Notes under the pieces: generated by a model
Database searches by the model: none
What the model was told of the DNA's origin: nothing
The model's input: only the letters and a program-made list of their open reading frames with translations
Origin: Anagrus nilaparvatae
Taxonomy: Eukaryota; Arthropoda; Insecta; Hymenoptera; Mymaridae
NCBI GenBank assembly: GCA_022575985.1
Contig: JAKSXM010000132.1
Coordinates: 1,550,001-1,614,000 of the forward strand
DNA length: 64,000 nucleotides
Direction: 5' to 3'
Program-made: the position numbers and the translations under genes
Shown: piece by piece, positions 1-11,100 of the stretch
Layout of the letters: each line of letters opens with the position of its first letter
Numbering within the stretch: the first letter of the stretch is position 1

Positions 1-979
1 TTAACTCCTGCGCCTTTTATCTAAAAGTCATTTAAACTAAAGTTACTTTCAATTAAATTTCATTCAGGTTTTTCCCCACGTGGGATTTTCGACGGATTAT
101 TCATGCTAACTATCACACATCATTTTTCTTCTAACTTCATGATAGAGTGTAAACGCATAATAATGTGATGCACTCAATACCTCCAAGTCAAGATTATTTC
201 GTTTTTAACGGAGAGGAACAATACTTGTATGTAGGTGCTCGTGTCGCACTTTTGGTGGCTGTTTCTCACGGAAAGTAGCGAGGAGGGGTTATTTTCTTCC
301 ATAAAAAAATAAAAAAAATAAAAAAAACCAAAGCAGCATTTGCTGTCCTGACTTCAGCTTTCACGCACGCGAGTAGCTTTGACACCTTTGCTATGCTGTG
401 GATGACAGATTGTTTGCTGGTTTGCTTGTTGCTGGTGTGCTTGGTGCACTTGGTTTTCGTCTGTCCATGGTTTTCGGACAATAAATCCTCATTATTGAAG
501 CAGCTCGTGAGATTGTTGAATCGCTTGGTGCAATTTTTTGAGCTCGTAGGCTTGAAGAGGTGGACATTAATATTCCTGGCCAGGAGAAGTCATCTGAGCA
601 CGAGGTGCTTGTATTGATTTGTAAGTTTTTTAATTTCTTTGTGCGTTTGATAAAAGTATAGTTTATCTTTTGTGTGATTCAAATTGTTATGTGCTTGTAA
701 ATTATTAATTTTAAAACGTGTGGCTGGGGCCACGCATCAAATGCTTAAAAACCCCAATGTCCCTTTTCAGGGCCACCTATTACGTAAAACATAAGAACAA
801 ATAATTCAGAAAGCTTCTAATGAATAATATTAAAAATGCTCGAAAACTAGATAAAATTAACAATAAATTTTCATATTAATTATATTATTTATTACGAAAG
901 CAAGTTAATTAAAAACAAAAATATGTCAATTTACTAGCTCCTACGAAACATACTCCAAAAAGAGCTAATTAAGAGCAAT
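1..979. other. Left flank; possible decayed coding fragment at about 395-612
   Basis: Mostly AT-rich. In one plus-strand frame 395-612 reads AVDDRLFAGLLVAGVLGALG, then after a stop ILIIEAAREIVESLGAIF, then after another stop ARRLEEVDINIPGQEKSSEH. The codon choice is more protein-like than its surroundings, but two in-frame stops interrupt it. I do not recognise the protein; it could be a pseudogene or transposon remnant, or chance. Confidence 0.25.
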
Positions 980-1071
980 CAATAATTCCCTTTTGTATAT
1001 TTTAAATAACTAGTTATTATACTTTCGTAATCTCGATTGCGGGCGCCTACTAAAGTTAGAACTTGATCATA

Positions 1072-2591
1072 ACCCATTAGTACCCAAGTGAAAGTAAACG
1101 GACAAAACAATCAAAAATACTTTTTTTTTGTTTTTAATGGACTTCCTTTAGTAAAATTTATTGCTGAATCTAAATGCAATTATTGTTTTGAGATACAATC
1201 CTTCTTTGTACCTAAAAATAGGGGTGAAATGGGTAAAATGGACCGAAAAATTTTAAAAACTACTAAAATGTTTATAAATTTTATTTTTTCTACCAAATAT
1301 CATTTCTAAGATAAAATTCTTCATGCATTCAACATAGGGGAGATTGGGGTAAAATGGACCATTTTAAAACTTGCTGTAGGTCTGCAAGCCGTATTTGCAA
1401 ATTCAGCAATGAGATAGTAACAAAAAAAATTAACACTTTTTAAACAATTTTAAAATGTTTCATATGAATTCGGGATATTATATTTTATATGGACCATTTT
1501 TAAGTCGCCAAAAGGTAAATAGGTGTAGCTCTTATAAAAATTTTTTAAAATACATTTATTTTTGTTTTTGACGGAGTTTCTTAGTACTCAAAAATTAGGG
1601 TGAAATGGAGAAAGTGGACCATTTATTAGTCACTAAAGTAAATATGTTATTATAGAAAAGTGGTAGATATCTGTGTTCTAATTTATTTACTCTCTTGATA
1701 TTACTTTTCAAGATTTTATAAATTTGCAATGAATTACTATACTAAGAAGGTAAGTTTATCTATTGAAAGTTTAGCTTATGGAGGATGTCTCAAATTTTGA
1801 AATTTTTCACGCAATAGAAACGTACTTGCTTGAGTATAAGTACATATACAAAAATAATATCCCGAATTCATATGAAACATTTTAAAATTGTTCAAAAAGT
1901 GTTAATGTTTTTTGTGACTATCTCGTTGCTAAATTTGCAAATACGGCTTGCAGACCTACAGCAAGTTTAAAAATGGTCCATTTTACCCCAATCTCCCCTA
2001 TGTTGAATGCATGAAGAATGTTATCTTAGAAATGATATTTGGTACCAATTCAGTAGAAAAAATAAAATTTATAAACATTTTAGTAGTTTTTAAAATTTTT
2101 TGGTCCATTTTACCCATTTTACCCCTATTTTTAGGTACAAGGAAGGATTGTATCTCAAAACAATAATTGCATTTGGATTCAGCAGAAAATTTTACTAAAG
2201 GAAGTCCATTAAAAACAAAAAAAAGTATTTTTGAAGTTTTTGAAAAAACTACCCCTATTGACCAGATAAGGGTGGAAATAAGATATTTTGTCAAATTTTT
2301 GTATGCAAAATATAAATTTTGGATTTGAAAAAGCTATTACATGAACTTTATATTATTATTTTGTGACATTAACAGCCTCTTGTCCGCCGTTTTCTCGAAA
2401 TTATATTTCTCGTTTTACCCTTATTCACCCCTATTTTTCGGGTATATAGAGGGGTGGTAGGTCAAAACTAACGACAGATTTGAAAAAAGCATGACATTTT
2501 ACCTATAAGGAACGATTTTTAGCCTTCTATCGATTGATATTCTTAATGTTTTCATTGAGTGTATGTTTACTTCCGCTTGGGCACTATGGGT
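1072..2591. mobile_element. 1.5 kb inverted-repeat element inserted in the outer palindrome
   Basis: Terminal inverted repeats ACCCATTAGTACCCAAGTGA... and, reversed, ACCCATAGTGCCCAAGCGGA..., flanked by TA on both sides. Inside are long inverted arms of about 380 bp (about 1108-1485 and 1857-2240), nearly identical, each containing GGGGAGATTGGGGTAAAATG and TTTTACCC-type motifs. The arms surround a loop of about 370 bp. The small open frames in the two arms are mirror copies of the same DNA, not genes. It is non-autonomous; the TA duplication suggests mobilisation by a Tc1/mariner-type enzyme. Confidence 0.65.
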
Positions 2592-3230
2592 TAATATCCT
2601 TTTAATAGTATAATTCACGAACAATTCTACTTGATAAAAAAATATTCTCTTCAATTTTTTTAAGTCGAATTAAGCTGATATTATTATTTTAAAAATGAAA
2701 ATTAATTTTATTTTATTCTATCGAATTATAAAATAACAATTAAATTATTTCAAATCATTAATTTATTCCACATTTAAGAAATATCATATTGCGCCACATA
2801 ATCTCTTATTGAAATCTCTATAGTTATTAATAAATTAAATTTTCCTTTTAAAACCGGAAAAATTTTACGATTTTCCAAACGTTGGATTAAAAAAATTAAA
2901 AGAAAATTGTATTTCTTGATTCTAAAAACCCCTAGTTATACAAATCGAGCATTTTTGTTTATGCTTCGCCATCTTGGAAATTTGGAAAATTTTCAAAGCC
3001 TGAAAATGTGAAAATTTCTTTCGTGAATTTGCCTTTCTTGACCTTGATAACACGTTTTTGATGTGGATAGCTCATTTGAAAAACGGAAAATTATTTGAGG
3101 GTGAAAATTAAAAATTTTTCTCGAAAATTCATTTTTATTGAGCTCAAAAACCCCGATATTTAATTTTTTTTAATCCGCAATTTTGGAAAATCGAAAAGTT
3201 TTTCCGGTTTTTAAATGAAAATTTAATTTA

Positions 3231-3253
3231 CAGGTAACCCTCCGTATACGCGG
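3231..3253 (+). repeat. Left terminal inverted repeat of the Tigger element
   Basis: Pairs perfectly with 5417-5439; preceded by TA (3229-3230). Confidence 0.9.
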
Positions 3254-3548
3254 TTTCTGTATTCGCGGATTTCGCTTTTACGCGGATTGGCAATTGAGGA
3301 CATGTTTTGTCATACGCGGATTCTGGACACGCTTTTACGCGGTTTGATATCTTGATAAATTATTTTTTTTGAAGAAATTTTATTATTTTGAAATTTTATT
3401 TATTTATTATATATAAATAATTACCAGTTTCACGTCATTGCAAATTTACATAACCCTGATTACGAATATTTTTTTAGAAATTTTTATTTTTATTAAATTA
3501 AATTAAAAATTTATTGAATTAATTAAAAATTTTTTATTAATAAAAATC

Positions 3549-4976
3549 ATGGCACCTAAGGAAAACAAAATTCAAAAAAAAATCAGAAAAGTATTAAATC
3601 TTGGTGAGAAATTCAAAATTTTAGAACTTCTCGATAAAGGTGAAACTGTTGCTGCGGTCGGTCGAAAATTTAAAGTCAACGAGGCAACGATTCGGGGTAT
3701 TCGGGATACTAAAGAAAAAATACGTGAAGGAATGAAAAATGTAGGAATTCAAGCAAAAATGTCCAAAGTAACTCGAAATTCAAATATTGTTGAAATGGAA
3801 GATCTGTTGATCACCTGAATACAAGATCTTACTCACAAAAGAATTCCTTTAGATGGCCGTTCTATACGCAACAAGCCCTAGACTTTTTTAATTATATAGT
3901 TCTATGCCAGTAAAGGATGGTTTGAAAAGTTCAGGGACTGATTTTCTATCCGAAATGTAAAACTCACAGGTAAAAATATTTTACAAACTTTGTTTACGAC
4001 CTTAACATAATTGTATACAATTTTCATCATTTGTCATAAGGCGAAACTGCTTCCGCGGATCATGAAGCTGCAGCGAATTATCCACCTCAACTTCGGCAAT
4101 TGATTGATGAGAAAGGTTATCTTCCAGCCCAGATATTTAATTGTGATGAAACTGGGCTGTATTGGAAAAAAAATGCCTACGCGCACGTACATTACCAAAG
4201 AAGAAATGAGAGACCCCGGATTCAAACCAGCTAAAGACAGATTTACCCTTCTTTTATGTGCTAATGCCTCACGAACTTTAAAATGCAATCCGATGTTGGT
4301 CTACAAATCTGAGAACCCAAGAGCATTCAAGAGAAAAAATAAGAATCATCTTCCAGTTTACTGGAAATCTAACAAAACAGCGTGGGTCACGCAAGTCAAT
4401 TTTAAAGAATGATTTTTCCAGTCCTTCATTGCAGAAGTCAGGTTGTATTTACAGAAAGAAAACATGGCATTTAAAGTTCTTCTTTTACTAGGTAATTGCA
4501 AGAGCCATGGAGACGCCGTGCTTTTACACCACCCTGATGTCCAAATTGAATTTTTGCCACCAAATACGACATCGTTGTTTCAGCCGATGGATCAGACAGT
4601 TATTTCTACGTTCAAATCGTATTATCTGAGGCGAGTGATGAAAGATATGCTTCGAGCAATAAATCAGCATAAAAATTGTGAAAATTTTAAACCTGAAAAT
4701 TGCGTACGCAATTTTTGGAAAAAGTTTACGATTCTCGATTCCGTTGGGTACATAGAGAGTTCATTGCAAGAAGTCAGTGAGACAACTTTGAATAGAAGTT
4801 GGTCAAAGTTGTTACCGGAAGTCGTTTTCAACCCACGTAAACCAACTGAAAACTCGGAGCCATATGAAGAAGTTATCCAAGGGGTGGTGAGCATATCACG
4901 CGAGATTAGTGGAGAAGGATTTCAAGATGCTGAAGCATCTGACATTTTGGAATTGATTTACCGGGATCAGATGTTT
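3549..4976 (+). pseudogene. Tigger-like transposase, broken
   Basis: The first 90 codons (3549-3818) encode a helix-turn-helix of the Tigger/jerky/CENP-B class (LGEKFKILELLDKGETVAAV then FKVNEATIRGIR). After a stop and a non-coding-looking stretch, the DDE region resumes with IFNCDETGLYWKK near 4137-4170. The frame then shifts at an A-run (4167-4174) into MPTRTYITKEE...GFKPAKDRFTLLLCANA. It is broken again by a TGA at 4410-4412, and runs on through the frame 4443-4976 with FLPPNTTSLFQPMDQTVISTFK, a conserved Tigger block. The position of the second catalytic Asp, usually LLLDN, reads LLLGN, so the Asp is lost. At least two frame breaks and one catalytic loss mean no active enzyme. Confidence 0.8.
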
Positions 4977-5416
4977 TGACAGTTGAAGAAGTTATAGAAA
5001 TCTCTGTGCAACAAAATTTTGACTCTGAATCGGATCCCCCAAAAAAAGAAGATGGATTAGATAAAGAATTTCATTCCAAGTCGTTGATAAAGATTATAAA
5101 TTTTATTTAAAGTGGGATTGACGAAGCCATGCTTGGAGATCCTAATATGACTCGATGTTTGCGATTCAAACAACATTGTGATGCTGCTCTTCAATTTTAT
5201 GAAGAACTTTATAAAGATTATGTTAGGACCATGCACCAATTAAATATTACACATTTTTTTAAAGAATAAATAAATTTTTTTACAAAAAAAACTAGAGTTT
5301 TTGAAGTTTTTCTATTATTTTTCAACCTTTAGGAACCTAAACCCCTGTTGGCCATAATACTAAGGTTTCAGTATATGCGGTTTCCGTATTCGCGGGGCCT
5401 TCCCGGAACGTAACCC

Positions 5417-5439
5417 CCGCGTATACGGAGGGTTACCTG
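5417..5439 (-). repeat. Right terminal inverted repeat of the Tigger element
   Basis: Reverse complement of 3231-3253; followed by TA (5440-5441), the second target duplication. Confidence 0.9.
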
Positions 5440-5901
5440 TATTAATAACTATATATAATAACTATATAGGTTTCAATAAAAGACTATGTGGCGTAATTGT
5501 GGAATAAATTAATGATTTGAAATAAATTAATTGTTATTTTATAATCCGAAAGAATAAAACAAAATTAATTTTCATTTTTAAAATAATAATATCAGCTTAA
5601 TTTGACATAAAAAAATTGAAGAGAATATTTTGTTATTAAAAGTATAGTTAAGATCAAGTTCTACTTTTAATAGTAGACGCCACCGACATTATATTTTCAA
5701 TATTATAATAAATTAAAAGGGAATTATCACTTATTTATACTTTTACGGCGTATATCTTATACCATGATGTTGAGAGGGTACAATATCTCAATATGGATTC
5801 ACTGATTAAATTTGAACAAAATAATAATTATTTTGAGCCTCTTAGCATGTTTAGCGCTGTATAACAAGCTTTGATAATCTGAAAGAATAAAATATCCAAA
5901 A

Positions 5902-5975
5902 TTAAAAACAAAATTTATAATCAGTTACTATATTACATTTATTTATAATAATTATACAAATGACTGAGACAAAGG
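5902..5975 (-). CDS. Odorant receptor, exon 5 (last)
   Basis: Proposed terminal exon. The acceptor TTTCTTTGCAG|CC completes the split Ala. AFVSVICIIIINKCNI provides the end of helix 7, followed by a short tail to TAA at 5904-5902. The family normally ends within about 20-25 residues after the TxG motif with a hydrophobic segment such as AYSYFTLL, and here that segment is diverged. The frame and acceptor fit, but this is the least certain exon. With it the receptor is 393 aa and intact. Confidence 0.5.
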
Positions 5976-6167
5976 CTGCAAAGAAACCAATATCTGTGAG
6001 GATTTTTTGAGTTTAATATTGTGTTTAGTATTTTATTAATAACATTTAACACAGTATCACCTCACCCTCTGTGTCAGAAACGTTCTGCATAGAAAAATTT
6101 GGAAAAATGCTCCAAAAAAATCGTGTCTAATATGTTTAAAAAAATTAAAAATTAATCATACAGGTAC

Positions 6168-6327
6168 CAACTTTTATAAATGAATTCAGATGGAATTCCA
6201 CTAAAGGACCACCAGTAATAATTAATGGTTTTGATGAACGAATCATCATTATTATAATAGTCTTCTTTGTGGATTTATCTAGGAAATGAAAATCAACATT
6301 ATACAGTTCTTGACTAAATTCTGCACT
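6168..6327 (-). CDS. Odorant receptor, exon 4
   Basis: The acceptor ATCTGTAG|AG opens phase 0; the donor is GTTG|GTACCT, phase 1. The product SAEFSQELYNVDFHFLDK then IIIMMIRSSKPLIITGG is the diagnostic C-terminal block of insect odorant receptors (consensus about M-x-R-(S/A)-x-KP-L-x-(L/I)-T-x-G). The W usually seen before this block (W-Y) is absent; DFHFLD stands in its place. The exon is too short and lacks a leading ATG, so it was found from the motif. Confidence 0.75.
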
Positions 6328-6412
6328 CTACAGATTGAATAAAAATTTTTATAAAATTTCGATAAACGTAAAAGTAAAATACTGTGCTGTCTAATTTTGT
6401 TTGCTATAATAC

Positions 6413-6617
6413 CTTAACTACTGTTCGATTTCCAATAAAACACAATGTAAATAATTCTGTTAAAATACAAATTAAATAAAATAAAGCACTGAGGGCTTTT
6501 GTATCCTTTACACCATTTATCGATAAGTTGTAAACGCTGAGACTAATTAAAAGTACGCTTGTTACATATTGAACAACCATTGGAATCTTAAACATATCAT
6601 TTACTCCTTTTCCAATG
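6413..6617 (-). CDS. Odorant receptor, exon 3
   Basis: The acceptor TTTGTAG|C completes the split Asp (D-IGKGVNDMFKIPM). The chosen donor is GTTAAG|GTATTA, phase 0. It encodes helix 5 (VVQYVTSVLLISLSVYNL) and helix 6 (ALSALFYLICILTELFTLCFIGNR). The (C/Y)-x-x-GN ending of helix 6 is a family hallmark. An alternative donor a few codons earlier (ACA|GTAGTT) would also keep phase 0, so the last three residues are uncertain. Confidence 0.75.
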
Positions 6618-6673
6618 CTACAAATTTTAGATAAATTTAAATAATACGATAATTAATTAAGAATTTAACTTAC

Positions 6674-7048
6674 TCATAAATTTTTTGGTGTTGCTGCAAA
6701 ATTTCACCAAACTGTTTTCCTTGCTCAACACTGAAGTCTATCGATTTTTTCAAAGCATGTAAATTTTCAATGACAATGTTCAGATGGTTTGTTAATATTT
6801 CGTATTGACATTCAATTTTTATTATTAATCCCATAAACATGCAGTCATAAGCACAAGTATTAATACAGGTATACAAAATTAAGAAACTTTGAAAGGTATA
6901 AAAGTACCAATAATTATTTCCATTTACATCAATAAATGTATACATTTGCATTGGTAATGGACGATTTGATTTTTCATACAATAGAGGAGGTAAAATAAAT
7001 GTCAACGAAGTAAAACTGACAAGAATCGTTAAAACGATTGTTAATTGG
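6674..7048 (-). CDS. Odorant receptor, exon 2
   Basis: Internal exon of 375 nt. The acceptor after a T-run (TTTTAG|C) completes the split Ser (S-QLTIVLTILVSFTSLTF). The donor is TATGA|GTAAGT, phase 2. It encodes helix 3 (LTIVLTILVSFTSLTFILPPLL), the long second extracellular loop, helix 4 (around FQSFLILYTCINTCAYDCMFMGLIIKI) and an intracellular stretch ending QHQKIYE. The alternating hydrophobic helix and basic/amphipathic loop pattern is that of insect odorant receptors. There are no in-frame stops from the acceptor to the donor. Confidence 0.8.
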
Positions 7049-7198
7049 CTAAAAAAAAAATAAAAAACTTTAATTAAATTGAAAATTTTTTTAATTTTAA
7101 CAAAACATTTCTGGGAGGAATACTTCCAAATTATGAATTTTTTTTAAACTAAAATTTCTTAATTTTAATTAAAACTCAAAATAAAATGAAAAAAATAC

Positions 7199-7566
7199 CT
7201 TATTATTTTTTCCCATTTGGCTTCTAAATCAACACCATCTTTATTTTTGTAATAAACAAACAAATATTTTTCTTGTAAAATTAACAATTTTTCCTTACTT
7301 AATTCCAATGCCACTAATTTAATACAAATCATATAACCCGAAACTGTGATGTATATAATTTCATTAATTTTTTCAAATTTCATACCAAATGATTTCACAA
7401 TAATTATAATTTCAATAATTTCACAAGTTGTACAAATTAATAATAAAACTAAATACAAAAAGCTATAAAATTTATGTAAGTTCATTTTTAATTTTGGAGC
7501 CGTGTCGAGAGGAGTCCAAAGACCAAAAATGTACATTATTTTAAAAGGTAACTTTAAAATTTTCAT
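7199..7566 (-). CDS. Odorant receptor, exon 1
   Basis: This is the first exon of an insect odorant receptor (7tm_6 family; a seven-helix ligand-gated channel subunit working with Orco in sensory neuron membranes). It gives 122 codons plus two bases, ATG at 7566, donor ATAAG|GTATTT. The start MKILKLPFKIMYIFGLWTPL is the usual cytoplasmic N-terminus of hymenopteran receptors. Two membrane helices follow, around FLYLVLLLICTTCEIIEIIII and IIYITVSGYMICIKLVAL. It ends EAKWEKIIR. Phase 2 matches the next exon. The spliced gene is 394 codons including stop, normal for the family. Subfamily, ligand and gene number cannot be told from the sequence. Confidence 0.8.
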
Positions 7567-7934
7567 TTTTTTTCAAATTTTTTAAAACTGAAGTACCAAA
7601 GTATGTCTTTTTTTATTACGTAAAACGATATAAAGCTTACTCAACTAAGCCAGAAAAACAACTAGTTTTACAATAAAAAAAAGTTAAACGCATTTTAGTA
7701 CAATTTTCAATGATTTTTTTATGAAAAAATTGTGTTATAGTAAATGTCGATTTACAATATACGCACTTAACAATTTCCAGGAAAATAATTATAAGAAATC
7801 TCATATTTTATTCAAAAGCTTATAGCTCATTGTTAGTGACATTGTATTATCGCATTGGGTGCTATTTAGATCTAAAATCATTAAATTGTATTTTTTGATT
7901 AATTAGAATAATGAATATTACTTGTTTCAATGGT
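7567..7934. other. Upstream flank of the odorant receptor gene
   Basis: AT-rich sequence just upstream of the receptor ATG, expected to hold its promoter. No specific motif could be defended. Confidence 0.4.
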
Positions 7935-8162
7935 AATTATTTTTTCTGTACTGCGGCCCGAAAGTACGTATTTCCCGGACGCTGCGCGTCCGGCAAAGAC
8001 GTGTTTTCTCGCCACAGTCGCAGAAAAATTTTGTAGAATCCTTGGCCATAAACAAAGAATGACCCAAATCGCAGTTTACCATCTTCGGCTTCGCCTCGGA
8101 AGGTAATATACGTGCGATTTGGGCCATTCTTTATTTTTCTGGCCTACGACCGTAATATACTA
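7935..8162. repeat. Hairpin repeat family, copy 1
   Basis: Palindromic core (8048-8138): AAAGAATGACCCAAATCGCA pairs with TGCGATTTGGGCCATTCTTT around a GC-rich loop. The flanks carry CGGACGCTGCGCGTCCGG (another small hairpin, about 7977-7994) and the end CGTAATATACTA. Two more copies lie at 59.5 and 60.6 kb. It is a dispersed non-autonomous element; no transposase is visible. The conserved peptide obtained by translating it (NCDLGHSLFM) follows from the DNA repeat. Confidence 0.7.
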
Positions 8163-11100
8163 TTTAATAACATCATTAATTTTAAAATCACAATACTATA
8201 TAATTGAATAATTTGATTTTGGAAGAAAGATTTTCAAAAAACAAGATTTTTAAAATTTTTTAAGATGGGTTTCAACTCAAAATATGAATTTTAAATATTT
8301 CATATCTTTGGCTTTGTATGGTATATCGCAATATCTGCAAGCCAAAAATTTCTTTAAATATATGTACCGTCAATAATTCTGCTAGCTGGATGAAATGAAT
8401 AAGATCTGTTATTACAGGGAGAAAAATAACTATTAACGATAACAAAAATTCCTGGTTAAGTTTACATCATCAATTTTGGTTTTTCTCCGTTAAAAAATTT
8501 TTTTAAAAATAAACATGGTTATTTTTAGAATTGCAATTCTAACTTCATATTTGTAAAATTTACAAAATTGTTTGATCTTAAAACCCTGTTTTACTACAAT
8601 TAACCATTAATCATTATTATTAATTAATTTATCATAAATAATTTCTTAGAACCGCAATGGTAAATTATATTCAAAGATTCATTGCATTTCATTTGAATTT
8701 GATATTTTTTTTTAATTTTTGCCAAATTATTATTTATTATTAGTATTTAAAATGGAGTGTTTTTTGTACTTTATATAGAGATTTATTAAATATTTAGTTT
8801 ATGAAACCCTGATTTTCGTTCTAAGCGACATAAATAGCATATATTATATACCTATGTATTGTAGTAGCATTTTTAAGAGACTAAAAACTTTAGACACGTA
8901 TATTTATATGGAGCCATTTTCCATAGACTTTTCATTTTTTATTTATTTAATATAGACAACTAATTAAAATAAAAATTGTACTTATAGGGTGCATCTATAC
9001 TCGATAAAAATAGCTTTAGTCGAAGCAATAAACTAGAATATTTCTTGATATTTGGTGGCCAGGGTTTCTACTTTTTTTAATATACGATTTTCTTTATGTT
9101 TTCCAGGGTTTTCCAGAGTAAATTTGACATTTTCCAGCATCGTTTTTTTTTTACTTTATAAGTTACATAATTTCATGGGTTTACAGTAGCCTTATTTGTC
9201 AAAAATTTTGGGTAAAAAGAAGCAAACAAAAGGGACTCGTAAAGGCAGACCGCAAAATTTAGGTCGCCAAATTACAAACTATAGTTGATTGATAATATAG
9301 TTGAAAGATATCCAATTTGGTCATTCATTAAATCATTAACAAAGAAAGACATGAACTAAATAATAATATTTTTGTTATGTGATTTTCATAAAATAAACAA
9401 GTGTACTTATTTTAACCTAACCTTATCACAGTGTATCCAATAGTCATAGTACAAAAGAACCCTGACTACTCGCTCCCTGGGTGACCGTCTCAAATGGCAT
9501 CAATTAAGGCATCAATATTTTATATATAAACTTACATCATAATAAACGTAACTGGGCCCCTATTTTAGAATGATTTTTATTAAGATCCTTCTGAAGTTCA
9601 TTCTTTGTTTCTATAATTTACAAGATGAAGCCAAGAAATATCCAAAAATTTCCATGGAAGTTTTTTAATTTTTTTTTACGACTGTTTCAAGAAGGTCGTC
9701 ATTACCGAGGGGCTCTATAATTATCTTACCTTATAAATTTTGATCCAAAAGGGACAGATTAGGAAAAAAAAGCTTGGTCCTCGAGTGAAAATAGATAAAA
9801 TAAGTGTTTTACATGTGGTTAGATTAGTTTTTTTATGTTCTAAGATTTCCTTTATCCTCCTTATTAAAATGTAACATTATAAATTGACAAATACTCACCA
9901 ACAATTTTTTTGAACTGAGTCTAATTAAAATAATTTGCTTGAGTTTTGAAAAATAAAATTAAAAAGATTCTTGGGAAGAGTAAGACGTTCATATTGATTA
10001 ATTTATATTAAAGTTCTAATAGTTAGTGAAGTTGCTTAGGAATAAAAAATACAGGGTATAATGATATCCAAACTGTAGGACCCTGCAAAAAAATTTTTCT
10101 TTAGGTTCATGAGAAAAAAAGTATAAATAGATATTTAATGTCTTCAGATATTACTCTCCCAAAGACATCTAGAATGCTGATAATTCTAAATTTATGGTTA
10201 TTACATTCGTAGAACTCTTTAGATCAACTAAATTTATTTTTGGAATAAATCAACAATTAATCAGAACATATCTTACCCATGTTAACATAATATGCCAAAA
10301 AAAAATACAAGGAATAACCAGGAAGGGTATTCAGAAAATAAAAAGTGCTAATAATTTTATTACACAAATTCATGATCATTTAATTAAATATAATCTATAT
10401 ACAATATAGGTACATCATTATCATCATATCAGTACATTAATATTTATTATCATAATAATAATAATAATAATAATATCGCTGTACAATTTGCATATTTTAC
10501 TTATTTTTTTCAATTTTTTTTTTTCATTTATTTTTTTTTAATTTTTTTTTTTTAATTTTATCATTTTTTTTATTTAATCAATACTGTTTTTTTTTCATAA
10601 AAATATACAACGTTTAAAAAACGAAGTATACTATTCATTAATTTGTATTTTTTTGATATATTTAGAAACATTTGTATTTTTCAGATAGATTTAGTATGTA
10701 GGTATGTATAATATATATTTATTTTTTTATTTTATATATTCTACATTAGAAAATATATATTAGACTGTTAATTATTTATTTTTTTGGGAGGTTTCTATCA
10801 TAGAGGGACGGGAATGAAAAGTACATTTTTTATATTTATATTAACCCTATTTTTTTTTTAATATCTCAATATATTTATATATAATTCGGATTTTATATTT
10901 ATTTTTTACTTTTGAAGCTCATTACTTTATATTATTAGGTTATTTAGTATTTTTTAATCAAAATAATTACATTTTTTAATATATTTTCAAATGAAATTTA
11001 GATTTCTTGATATTTGTTAGACTTAAAGTGTGCTTGCATGATCTTTTTATGTACTTTTTTAATACTTAATTCGGTGAAATTACTGATACATTGCTATTTT

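Larger units (their letters stand above)
3231..5439 (+). mobile_element. Tigger/pogo-type DNA transposon, decayed
   Basis: A 2209-bp element with perfect 23-bp terminal inverted repeats (CAGGTAACCCTCCGTATACG plus CGG) flanked by TA. A related GCGGTTT(C/T)(C/T)GTATTCGCGG motif sits just inside each end in the same orientation. It holds a broken transposase with a CENP-B/Tigger-style N-terminal helix-turn-helix and a DDE domain. It is inserted in the centre of the outer palindrome. The perfect inverted repeats but damaged coding region suggest a fairly young copy that could still be moved by an enzyme supplied from elsewhere. Confidence 0.85.
980..5728. mobile_element. Palindromic outer transposon carrying two insertions
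   Basis: Left-arm pieces (about 980-1071 and 2594-2945) match, reversed and complemented, right-arm pieces (about 3140-3230 and 5442-5728). Examples are GATAATTCCCTTTT at the outer edges, TAGAACTTGATC further in, AAGCTGATATTATTATTTTA, and TTTTAAAACCGGAAAAA against its inverted partner near 3205. Removing the two inserts at their TA duplications restores one continuous palindrome of about 1 kb. No coding region is visible in the arms, so it is a non-autonomous foldback or MITE-like element. The outer ends are approximate. Confidence 0.6.

Noticed and set aside
1088..2294. Open frames sharing FNGLPLVKF and NCYCFEI-type peptides on opposite strands
   Set aside because: They are the two arms of one inverted-repeat element translated in mirror orientation.
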